From Ampullaceana balthica (lineage: Eukaryota > Mollusca > Gastropoda > Lymnaeidae), in NCBI GenBank assembly GCA_944989445.1, contig CALYLW010000054.1:1054654-1118653 (forward strand): a DNA stretch of 64,000 bases. Direction: 5' to 3'. Below the pieces are notes generated by a model. It saw only the letters and a program-made list of their open reading frames with translations. It did no database searches and was not told the origin of the DNA. Shown piece after piece: positions 1 to 10,242 of the stretch. Position numbers and translations under genes: made by a program. The first letter of the stretch is position 1; each line of letters starts with the position of its first letter.

Positions 1-99
1 TTTTCCTCCACATTTCGCGACCACAAATTGGGTTCTGGTTTTTGGCTTTTAATTTCAATATAAAATTTAATATTTAAAGAGAATGCAGTTAGATTTTAA

Positions 100-410
100 T
101 GCTCATAACTTATAATTTTAAGATACTCGGCAATCAGCCGCGTAAGTGATGTTGAGTATTGCTCCAATAGCAAAGATGCACGCAGAATCGCATGTCTAAA
201 ACATTTCGTTTCGTATGGAATAACAAAATGTACAGTGTGCAGACTTGTTGTCATTGGCAACCATTCATCATTCAACCTCATTTTGACTCTATTTCTTACT
301 GCTTTGTTCTCATTGTTTCATTCATAAGAAGTGGCCGTGTGCAAAAGCCATTTAAATTTTGGTTAGAATTAATTAAAATTTATCAAAGTTGAAGGTTGAA
401 AAGTTCAAAA
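100..410 (+). repeat. Interspersed repeat core, copy 1 of 3
   Basis: About 300 bp here is closely similar to 61690-61960 on the same strand and to 50440-50760 on the opposite strand; shared blocks include ATTTCGTTTCGTATGGAATA and GTGGCCGTGTGCAAAAGCCA. The other two copies sit inside elements ending in TAGGGGT.. with 8-bp target duplications, so this is most likely a remnant of the same hAT-like MITE family whose left end lies outside the window. Short ORFs here (192-392, 389-646) are not conserved as proteins between copies and are not called as genes. Bases 411-811 hold nothing else I recognise. Confidence 0.7.
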
Positions 411-811
411 GGAGTTTAAAAAAACCTCCAAAATCATGTGCATGTAAATGTACATTCTCATTTATTAACGCTAGTGATGGGACGAAAAATCGTAGGGTGC
501 TTACTGTAAACAAGGCTCCCCAAATTTTAAAATATATAACAGACTACAGACAGTCTACCCACCCCCACTCTCAATCTCCCACACCATTGTTGTTGGTTAG
601 TCCGATTAGCACTCAAGTTACCGAAGGAATTCTGAGTCCATTGTAAGCTGAGGGGACGGGGTGGGTTATGTATTTTTGTAGCTTGTAAGGAAAGTCACCA
701 GCGGACGCTGCGCGCATGAGGTGTGTCGGACAGGACTAGATGATTTCCTTATACATGTACAGGTAGTTATGTACTAGGGAAAAAAACTGCGCTAACGCAA
801 TAAAGGGTTAT

Positions 812-1530
812 ATTAAACAGTCCTTAAAAACAAACCGTCGTAACAAACTTAGGAAAGAGTGAAGAAATAGGGTCCCGATATTCCGTTACGATTCCGATTA
901 ATCATCCCATCACTAATTAACGCACATCATGTATATAATTAGAAAGAAATTTCAAGCGCATGTTAATATTTTGCCGCCATATTGGTTTTCGTTTAACTCA
1001 GTGATCGGTTATCTCGGCGCCATTTTTCATACCCCGAGGCCGTCGACTTAAGCGGGCCCCACTGTAACTTGATGGATTTATGATGACCACAGGTACGATG
1101 CTAGTTTTTGGGGAGAATAATAATTAGCCTTTTTAATTACACTGTAATTACAGAGTCTCGTCCAATTATGAATGAAAGTTAATATAGGCACTTCATAATA
1201 TATAGAATGAAAATACGAGTGCACTGGAACAGTTAATAGTTTTATATCAGCTAAATACATAGTAAATACTACAGTCAAAACCGGTTAAGTCAACGGCGTT
1301 GGAGTATGAAAAATGGCGCCGACATAACCGATGATCGAGTTAAAACTAAAACCAATATGGCGGCAAAATATTAACATGTGCTTGAAATGTCTTTATGTAC
1401 GTGATTAATTAGTTAGCGTTAATTAGTGATGGGACGATTAATCGGAATCGTATCGGAACCCTAATATTTCTTCGCTCTTTCCTAAGGTTGCAATGACCGT
1501 TCGTTTTTAAGGACCGTGTAAACCATGGTT
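812..1530. repeat. Foldback element with ~240-bp inverted arms
   Basis: Bases 812-1051 and 1288-1530 are imperfect inverted copies: for example GGCGCCATTTTTCATAC near 1018 matches GTATGAAAAATGGCGCC near 1303, and the GCCGCCATATTGG block near 974 is mirrored near 1355. The spacer of about 235 bp is unrelated. This is the layout of a long-TIR MITE or foldback transposon. I found no clear target duplication, so the superfamily is unassigned. Confidence 0.8.
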
Positions 1531-2711
1531 CCCACTCAGGAAAACGGGAAAAAGTCGGGAATTCTTTAAAAAAAATTCTCTGCCTTGAAAGTCGGGAAAA
1601 GTTATGACTAATCTGGAATTTATATATATATATATATATTTATGCCAAAGTAAAGGACTTTGATTACGTCTCTGTCATGTTTCGATTCCATTTAAATTAA
1701 AAATAAGTTACCAGATTACAATTGTCTGCGCATGCGTTAAAAGGTCAAAGTTTACGCCTCGCCTAGTCCCATTAGCAGCAGCTAGCGTTTGCAATGCCCG
1801 TCGAATCAGCGAATTTAAAAAAAAACATATCAATATGGTAATTTTAAGTTTAATGCTTTTGACGTGCAGAACGCTCTCGAATTTCCTCAGTCTTGTAATA
1901 ATATAAATAAAACTATTGCGGCCTTGACCGTTGATCACAGCAAGCTGTGGGCTGTGTGTTAGACCTCGGCCGGCAACAAGTCTAAGCGAATTTTTTTTAA
2001 AACCCTTCCTTATCAGAATTCGAACTACAAAAGTGATGACGTGTATATTAATAATATTATATACATGTACTGGAATATTAAGAAAATGATTTGATTTCAT
2101 CGTCACGCGCGTGTTAGTGTCACAGTCACGTATCTTAATGGTAACAATGAACAAAGCAACAACAAACTTTTAAAAGAATAATAATTTTTTATTTAATTAT
2201 ATAAAAACCACCGTCGATTCTCGATACAAACCTTTATTTTCATTGCTAAAGATATTCGTTTATCTTAAAAAATAAAATGATCAATGCATCAGAAAATGAA
2301 TTAAGTTTAATAATAATATAACATGCAATGCGAAGAAACGCCGATTTACGGGCACCTCGGGTGAATACATCTAATTCACACATGGATCGAAAGTGAAAGA
2401 AGATAATAACATCCGGTAATTTTTATTGAAATCTCGTAGAATCACACACTAGCCGGAAGTCTCGAAGATGATGCGAGATGTCAACACTATTTTGAACTAA
2501 AAATTAATTGCTAGGCGAACTGACGAGGATCCAGCTAACCAAGTTAAGTTGCAAATTTGGTCCTCTTTTGTGCTCGAGGTATTAGGTTTCGGCGACTTAG
2601 AAAAATCGAATTAGCCGATGAAAAAATGCAAAGACAAAGAGAGAATTTGGCGGTTCCAAAGTTAGTGGGGTGGTCGAGCTAACCAAGCTCGAGGTAAGTG
2701 GGTTCGACTGT
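1531..2711. other. No gene recognised; decayed repeat DNA
   Basis: There is no ORF with recognisable protein similarity; a 148-codon open frame on the minus strand (2154-1708) has no motifs and neutral-looking composition. A short TA dinucleotide tract lies at 1622-1640. The stretch ending at about 2710 (CTCGAGGTAAGTGGGTTCGA, then CTG) resembles the right end of a TA-inserting pogo/Tc1-like element and is followed directly by TA and the repeat at 2712, but no left end was found. Confidence 0.4.
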
Positions 2712-3060
2712 ACTCAGTTGGAAGCTTGAATGTTTGTTTAGTCAAGTAAATATAATAGTAGATTGTATACCCTGTACCAATGTTACTATAGGTTACCATA
2801 ATAGCATGGCTCGGTCCTGTTAAATATTAACTGGTTAACAGTAACTTCAATTCCGACAAATAAGCATATTAGCCAAAGTTCATGCTGTATACTCATCGTA
2901 TGTGCCTACATCATTTTGAAACATTAATTTTGTTTGATTAAAATATCAACACAGCTGGTTCGTGACATCAAAGTCTCTGTTGTAAGTATTCGGCGAGTGA
3001 TATCAAAGTCTTTGTTCTGCTTCATGGCTTGTCACCAATGTCAATTATTTTTATTTATTT
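2712..3060 (+). repeat. Interspersed repeat, family A, copy 1
   Basis: Blocks starting TACTCAGTTGGAAG (2712) and ATAGCATGGCTCGGTC (about 2800) match 25437-25576 and 27646-27910 in the same order. Here the two blocks are continuous; in the second copy they are separated by a 1.9-kb transposon and a further repeat. The type of family A is unknown, and no coding capacity is visible. This copy serves as the empty-site reference for the nested insertion at 25577. Confidence 0.75.
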
Positions 3061-3534
3061 ATTTTAAGGGAGTGTTTGATATTTTTCCTGGAAGTCTGAG
3101 ATGGGAGATACATTGTTTAATTCCCAGGTAGAATAAGAAATAAAGTTGCTACTAAATTTTCTGGCAAAGGCGCAGAAATTCTATTTTTTCCCTATTGAAA
3201 TTTGCTGCGCGGTAACTCAAAACTGCTGCGCTGCATCTGCCAGATAGCATGCGCCGATGACCTGTGCGGATAATACTCAGCACTATCCGCATTGCCAAAA
3301 CCGTGCGTATAATCACTGTTTCAATAATAAAAGGCTCGTTATAGTTGCTACCCCGGTTCACCCCCCTCAAGGAATTCTAAAGGTGGTCTCCCCTTACCTG
3401 CCCTGCAATTACTGAGTGATTTATGGGTTTGTGTTCTTGCACAGATAGGGAAAATTGGAAATGCAGAGGTCTTTTAACTAGTAGCATTGTGGTAGAATAG
3501 TAGAAAGTTTTTTTTTCAAAATGAAATGGAATTT

Positions 3535-4965
3535 TCCGGCTGGTTATCGTTTCCGTGGCCAAGATGGCGGTTTGTCATTTCTGCGTGAAGTGGTGTCACT
3601 TCGACGCTACCGTTGCTATACACAAGTTACAATTTTGTTTTTTCATGGATTACCGCCCCTTGCCCTTTGTATTTTACTCAATTGGCTCCCCTTGTAAAGT
3701 ATTTTGTCCGTTGGTCTTCATACGCGTCACATATTATTTTTGAATAAAATTTAATGATTAGACTAGTGCAAGACCGGTATTAAACAAGTAGACGAGGGCC
3801 GCAGGCCCGAGCGCAGGGGCTAAAATGAAGCAATCCGGCGCATAATCTAGTTTTTATTTCAATGGTACAACAAACATGCGGCACTATATGCTATGATGCG
3901 CATGTAGATGCACAACAGCCCGCGAAAATTCCTGGCGGGCAAATTCTTTGCGCCTGAAATTCCAAGTGCAGTAGCATCGCGATTGAAAGTTTCCTGCATT
4001 TTTGTGTAAAATTGTTCAAAAAGGAAAGTGAATTTTTCAAACTGGAAGTGTCAGGGTTAGGTTAAGCTATAGAATTTTAGGGTTAGGTTTAGCTATACAG
4101 TTTTTAAAAAGTGTACCCTTCCCGGTCTTCCCATATTCGTGATTCAGACGTATGAACAGTGAGTATCATTTTTTGCTTACTATTTTTCGTTGTTTTCCAA
4201 ACTCTGCAGGTTGCTAAAATAGCCGGTAAATTCGGATTTACGTGGCCAGGATGGCGGCTAGTCATTTCCGGGCGGCCACCGTTGTTGCTAAGGCAGGTGA
4301 CCCCGGAAAGTAGGGCTATGCAAGGAACAAAGATGGCGGGCGGATCGATAGTCCAAACCGGGGAAAATGCTGAAAATGACGGCAATGGAACATAATCACG
4401 AAAAATACACTTTTATCACTAAATTTATACTTAATTCTCATGTTATATTCTTCGAAATATCACTAGTAAAACACTAAAATCAGCTTCAATTTAGCAAATC
4501 ACTAATAAATTTCAAACGCGATGCTTGCCCTACAGTGGCAAAGCGTAAAAGAGAGAGCCTTTAAATTCGCGGGCTTATTGCATCACTTGGTATGTCCGCA
4601 GTTTCGTATTCGATGGTGTTTATCTAATAAATATAAGGGGAGGCGTTCCCCCTCCCCCGTTCTTTTTTTTATATTTCAGGGAGGGAGATCCCTCCCCAAA
4701 CCCCACCCCGCTTTAATTTCACTTTTTATTCGTATCTAATAATTTTCTCCTTAGACCCCGCCCCCGGTTTTTAAAACAGGAAAACAAACATATTCAAGGG
4801 AAGCAAGCGAGTAAAATACAAAGAGCAAGGGGAGGTAATCCGTGAAAAATGAAATTGTAACTTGTGTATAGCAACGGTAGCGTCAAAGCGACGTCACTTC
4901 GCCCGGAAATGACTCGCCGCCATCTTGGCCACGTAAATAGGATCCAGCCAAATAGCCTATAATTT
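3535..4965. repeat. Foldback/composite repeat with inverted ends
   Basis: Bases 3536-3690 (CGTGGCCAAGATGGCGG, then CTACCGTTGCTATACACAAG, then GGATTACCGCCCCTTGC) are an inverted, diverged copy of 4806-4965. A third partial copy of the CGTGGCC..ATGGCGG block lies at 4240-4345, and a fourth, inverted, at 10122-10200. Between the arms is AT-rich DNA with a GC-rich hairpin at about 3795-3825 and degenerate TTAGGGTTAGG runs at 4058-4095. No protein-coding gene is seen; short ORFs around 4104-4395 and 4794-5060 run through the repeat arms. Bases 4966-5973 hold nothing I recognise apart from a short TA tract at 5492. Confidence 0.65.
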
Positions 4966-6359
4966 TTTAGTGACATTTTGCTGTTCTCCAAAATTGTCAT
5001 GTTTCTAAAAAAAGATAAAAATTTGAGAATCCCTGTTCCCCTCGGTCCCCTAAATTCCAATGCTCTGCACTACTTTCCGGGGGTCACTTGCCTTAGCTAG
5101 GTACTTTGACAGAAAATTTAAATGTAGTCCAATAGGCTTAAATAATATATCATTTTAAAGGGCTTGCTAAGACCTTTTCAAAAACACTTGTTTTGTCTTT
5201 CTATCTTTTATAGAAGTGGAGTTATGATTTTTTGTGTCGATTTTTTTTGCCCCTTATATAACCTATATAATTTATTAAAAAACTTGTGACCCCAATTTCA
5301 AAATTCTGCACTCTTTCCCTCACAACTTTTTTAATTTTAGAGATAAAGGTATCAAATTTTTAGGATACATTCACAATCCAATTTACAAAACAATGAACAA
5401 GATATGTTTAAAGTATATCAAGATTTTGAATTTTGAAAAAATATATTTACAGGCTACGTTGAAAAAAATCATAGCGAAAATCATTATTTTATATATATAT
5501 ATATATAAATCAGTACAACTGTTGCATGCCTAATGTATTTTAATTAATTATATGGTAAATTTAAATCAATAACTATATTTAAATGTTTAAAGGGTAAGTA
5601 TTTGACTTTTAAAATAAAACTGAATGCAATTTACAATAAATTATTTTTGGAAATACCCCACATCCCCGACGCCTGATTACTGAAATTTCAAATTAAAATC
5701 AATTAGTATTTGAAGATTTAAGTATCTCATTACATGTAATGTATTTTTAATTATTGAGATTTATTTATTTTGATTATTTATGTAAAAAATATTAAGTGTT
5801 TGTTGTCAAAAGCGAATGTCCTCATGAGCCTCATCTTTGTAAAAAGAAGATGGTGAGTAAGATATAAATATAACAAAAAATGTTTAACAACAAACATTAA
5901 ATAAAAGGATTACATCACTATTATCATTATTAATTCTAAGGTAAGTATCAGTCAGTTTGGACTTAGCATTAGTTAGGCACTCCAACTCAAAATTTCAAAT
6001 ACATCTAACACACACAAACAGCATATCATAGGAAAGAGCTCACTTTCAGTTTTCCAATGACACCTGGATCATTGTTCTATCTCTTTTAGGAGAAAAGTTA
6101 TAATTTTTTTAGTGAATTAATTTTCCTCCTTATTTACCTTTGTAATTAATTCTAAAAACTGTGATCGAATATTAGCTCTTCCCACACTATTTTGTTCATA
6201 ACTCAGTAATTAATGAAGATAGAACCCTGCCATTTAGGGGATACATTAATAACACATACTTAAACAAAAAAACAACACATTTGGTGTGAATTAAATAAAT
6301 ATATTTTATAAAACATGACCATATAAGGACAAGGGGTCAATAGCGACAAATGTCAAAAA

Positions 6360-7450
6360 ATTCTGTTTTACTTCAAAATAGCATAACTTTTAAACCAACA
6401 ATGCCATAACTGTAAAATTTTCAGTACAATCAGATAATGCCCAACTGAAATTAATGCAAATAAAAGAATACATTAAATGCAGATCAGATCATTTTTGCAC
6501 ATTTTATAAAAAAAACATAGATCGAAAATTGAACTCGGCCGACAATTTACGATTAAATGTATAACTTTAAAACCATTAAAGCTTTTGCTATGAAAATTTC
6601 AGTACAAACATATAATGCCCATTAGAAAGTAATGCCAGTTATAAAATACATTAAATGCAGATCAGATAATTTAGGCATATTAAAGAATAAAAACATAGAT
6701 TGAAAATCGAACTCTGCCGACAATTTACAATTAAATGTATAACTTTAAAACTATTAAAGCTTTTGCTATGAAAATTTCAGTACAAACAGATAATGCCCAT
6801 TAGAAAGTAATGCCAGTTATAAAATACATTAAATGCAGATCAGATAATTTAGGCATATTAAAGAATAAAAACATAGATTAAAAATCGAACTCTGCCGACA
6901 ATTTACAATTAAATGTATAACTTTAAAACTATTAAAGCTTTTGCTATGAAAATTTCAGTACAAACAGATTATGCCCATTAGAAATTAATGCCAATTATAA
7001 AATACATGAAATGCAGATCAGATAATTTAGGCATAATAAAGAAAAAAAACATGGATGGAAAATCGAACTTGGCCGACAGTTTATATTTAATTACATAACT
7101 TAAAAATTATTAAAGCTTTTGCTATGAAAATTTCAGTACAAGCAGATTATGAACATTACAAAATAAATGCATATAAATAATACATATAATGTAAATCAAA
7201 AAATGTAGGCATAATATTAAAATTACACGCGCATGATTAAAAACTAAACATGGCCAACACATTTTAAATTTAAATGTGTAACTTTAAGATTAATAAATCT
7301 ATTGCAATGCAATTTTCAGAACAGACATATAATATTTAGTTGAAACCAATGCATATAAAAATAAAATACAATTCAAGAAATTTATACATAATTTTAAAAT
7401 ATTTGCGAGTGGAAAACTGTGAACGGCCGAGACAATTTACATTTAAAATT
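6360..7450. repeat. Subterminal ~178-bp tandem repeats of E1
   Basis: Repeating landmarks such as AACTCGGCCGACAATTTAC or close variants, and GCTTTTGCTATGAAAATTTC, recur at about 6515, 6692, 6871 and 7049, a spacing of 177-179 bp, with two more diverged units to about 7450. The first three units are nearly identical, the later ones increasingly diverged toward the element's interior. E2 has the same array at its A end. Arrays of this kind beside one terminus are often transposase-binding or spreading regions; that function is inference. Confidence 0.85.
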
Positions 7451-7913
7451 GTATTTTTAATACCAAGTAGGCTATTGCAATTAAATTGTTAATTAAAAAA
7501 GGACTTCAGTGATAATCAAAACAAATAAATAAACATTAAATTCAAATGCAGATTATATAACTATGCATAATTATAAAAATTATTTTATGACAACATAAAT
7601 AAATGTAACTTGCAAATTAAAACATTTTAAAAATTGAGCACTTGTGTCCAAGGCAGGATGGCCGTCCCCAGTAAAAGTACAGTAGCATATGGAGTCCTTG
7701 TCAATCTGAATATGAAAGAAAGAAAAAAAAATTAAACTAAAGAAACTGAGTCACCTATGATAACATCAGAAACTAAATGAGATAATGTAATTTTTTCATA
7801 ATCTATGACAGAAAATACTAACTTACTATAAAACAGGAAAGCAGTCCATTCTACCAGAGAGTAGCATGGACAGCTTTTCCCTAATGTTCTTGTGACATAG
7901 AAAAGAAACTGTC

Positions 7914-8088
7914 TCAAAAAAATCGTGGACACGGTTGGTAGTTCTGGCTCCTCAGCTCAAGCAGCACATCATCCTCGTCTATAGGTAGATTAAACACATC
8001 CTCCTCTCTCGTGAGTATCAGTCCAGGGTGTTTGTTGATCTCCTCCGCCTCCAGGCTGGCTATGCATGTCCTCATGGGTGATATCTGT
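7914..8088 (-). pseudogene. Exon-like remnant inside E1, product unknown
   Basis: On the minus strand an AG acceptor at about 8089 opens a stretch encoding an acidic segment (EEDVFNLPIDEDDVLLEL). It hits a stop after CPRFF at a run of seven T. Dropping one T lets the frame continue for about 30 codons through KNIREKLSMLLSGRMD to a GTAAGT donor near 7830. The base composition is more GC-rich than the flanks. It may be a broken exon of the element's own gene. I recognise no family. A continuous gene could not be assembled. Confidence 0.4.
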
Positions 8089-8298
8089 TCATTAAACATT
8101 GTACAAAATTCATTAAACATTTTACAAAATAAAGAAAAGGCTAAAGACAATACCATAATCAAGTGGCTTTAAAAAAAAGACTAAGTTCAAGATATTTAAG
8201 TGCAGAAATTATGTAGACAAAATTAATATACTCACAGTCATCCAGGGTCAGGTCAAAAGTTTTCCAAAAAGACTTAATAATCCAAGTGACAGGAAGAT

Positions 8299-8345
8299 AA
8301 TCTTCTGTATAGAAGGAGCGTCTGTAAACAGATAAGATAAACAAA
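8299..8345 (+). repeat. LINE 3' tail fragment (hairpin plus GATAA)
   Basis: ATAATCTTCTGTATAGAAGG followed by AGCGTCTG and CAGATAAGATAA is the same 3' tail found at 16114-16174 and 49616-49670, and inverted at 29930-29980. CTTCT-GTAT-AGAAG forms a small hairpin. This is probably a very short LINE remnant in E1; its reverse complement resembles an exon after a TTTACAG acceptor but that reading is rejected. Confidence 0.7.
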
Positions 8346-9186
8346 TGGTAATACTGAAAAAAAATAATGAAAGTAATAAATTCCTTATCTTAAAAATAAC
8401 TGCCGGGTAAAAAAGTTAAAAGCAATTACAAAAATAAATTTAATGATACTAATACTAGTACAGTAAAACTACTTTGAGCTTGGGTTGGTAACTAATACAA
8501 ACTATGGGGGGGATTCTTGTTTGAACAAATTAATTCGGTATTATTATAGTATTTCATTACAATTGATCTAGCTATTTTATGACAAATAACTTTTTTTCTT
8601 TTACAAATATTTTGTTTTATCTGTACAAAATCTCCAAATATCATTTAAACATGTCTTAAATTCATTTAGACTACTCTACTTTAAACTGAATATAATATAA
8701 TAACTCAATCTCCCTGTGTTAAAAATTTTTTTTTAAAAAGATGGCCGCCATTTATCCGATTACAAAAAATTACATGGGTTATCACCTGGTGAACCTTATT
8801 ATTAATTTTCCAAGCGGTCGGTGATGTTTAAAGTAAATGCATTATATCAGAAAATGAATAAGCTTTCTATACAATACAAGATCTAACCTTTACAGTCATA
8901 AGTAAGGGGAAATTTGACAGAGTTTCCACTTACCAAAAGTATAAGCTCCAATTGTTCATCGAAAGAATGGTCCAAATGACACAATATTTACACCCTCGTG
9001 ATCGGAAATCTTTGGCGAAAAAAGTTTAGTTTGAATTCGAGTTATTTTTAGAAAATGACGCATAAGAGAGACAAAGACCGACGCATACCGAAAACCCGCC
9101 ATTCACAACTCGTCACAGTGCCGCCCCCCGCTTAGCCCGCCGTTTTTTTCGGCGCGCGCAGCGAGTATTGGAGTGCCTACATTAGT

Positions 9187-10235
9187 AAAATCTTCTAATT
9201 ATGCTCTTATAATTAATGTTAATAGTACACCACAAGACATTGACATGACATATCATAGTTATAAATATTAATAATATAAATAATAAGTAATTATAACATC
9301 ATTAACTAATACTTTCAACTAATACTAATACTTTACGAATTAATACTAGGAAACTAATAGTGTTAGTGTCTAATGTTAATTGGACCTGTATTTCTTTGTA
9401 AACTGACTTTAATATTACGAATAATGAACTCTAACTATTACTATTAGACTAGTACTATAACTAGTAGTATTGAATAGTATTAGTATTAGTCGTTAAAATA
9501 TTATTGACACAATGATAGTGTACTTTTTATTATTTTTTGTGTTTTTATTCAAAATACTATTAATATAATTACTCAATTCTTGTAGTAACTCTAAGTAAAC
9601 TTTACCATTGCAATATATAATTATATTTATTCATTTTTGCGTAAATTGATCGGCAAATCCATTTCCGACAACCCACGCTTTTGTTTATGAAGGGAGGTGA
9701 CTTATGAGGAATTGACATTTTTTCGCTTCAAGTCCTTACACTGTACCAAGCATAACTAACGAGTACCTACGCCAATTTTAACGAAGTAAAGTTATTCAAA
9801 TCAGAAAATGAATGTTGCAGGATTACATTGAAACCACAAACTCTTAATACTCAGGGTTAATTTGTTTATTAGTTTACCGTCACACAATTCAGTTCAAACG
9901 TATAGCACCACCGGTTGAAATTCGAAATCGCTTCAAAAATGGTATCGATATGTTCGGAAAACCAAGCTGTATAAAACTGTGATGACGAAGTGGGCTTTTT
10001 TTTAAAGAAAACTGTGACGTACAACGCGAACTACCGATGTGGCCGAAAGACCGACTGTAAAATCGCCATGACAGTTTTTGCGTGAATTTACGACATGCGC
10101 AGAACGATGCGCGAACGAGTATCAAAGTACCTACCTTAGCAACAACGGTGGCCGCCTGGAAATGACTAGCCGCCATCTTGGCCACGGAAGCGATAATTTA
10201 CCAATTTTCCAAATTGGAACGGGGTTGTAAGTTTT
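9187..10235. other. Spacer between E1 and E2; no gene
   Basis: This is the host or older repeat DNA separating the two inverted copies. The left half is AT-rich with many ACTAATACTA-like words. The right part (10122-10200) is an inverted copy of the CGTGGCC..ATGGCGG repeat seen at 4240-4300. ORFs on the minus strand across 9889-10469 run through this repeat and the end of E2 and show no protein motifs. Confidence 0.5.
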
Positions 10236-10242
10236 ATTTGTG

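Larger units (their letters stand above)
5974..9179 (-). mobile_element. TIR transposon, 7-bp TSD family, copy E1
   Basis: The element begins TAGGCACTCCAACTC and ends in the inverse of TAGGCACTCCAATACTCG, so the perfect terminal inverted repeat is 12 bp (TAGGCACTCCAA). It is flanked by a perfect 7-bp direct repeat CATTAGT (5967-5973 and 9180-9186). The two ends differ beyond the TIR. End A (left) carries ~380 bp of unique sequence followed by tandem ~178-bp repeats. End B (right) is GC-rich at its tip. A shorter copy lies inverted at 10243-12369. The interior holds exon-like open stretches on the minus strand (7914-8088) but no intact transposase. Superfamily is not assigned: 7-bp duplications fit none of the common groups cleanly. 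Confidence 0.85.

Noticed and set aside
1708..2154. 148-codon open frame on the minus strand
   Set aside because: No motif, no coding-like composition, no splice context; chance ORF in repeat DNA.
4058..4100. TTAGGGTTAGG runs suggesting telomeric DNA
   Set aside because: Only a few degenerate units within a dispersed repeat (similar at 12380-12470); not an interstitial telomere array.
8237..8344. Apparent exon on the minus strand (RRSFYTEDYLPVTW..) with TTTACAG acceptor and GTGAGT donor
   Set aside because: Its 5' part is the reverse complement of the LINE 3' tail hairpin and its phase does not join the downstream exon-like stretch.
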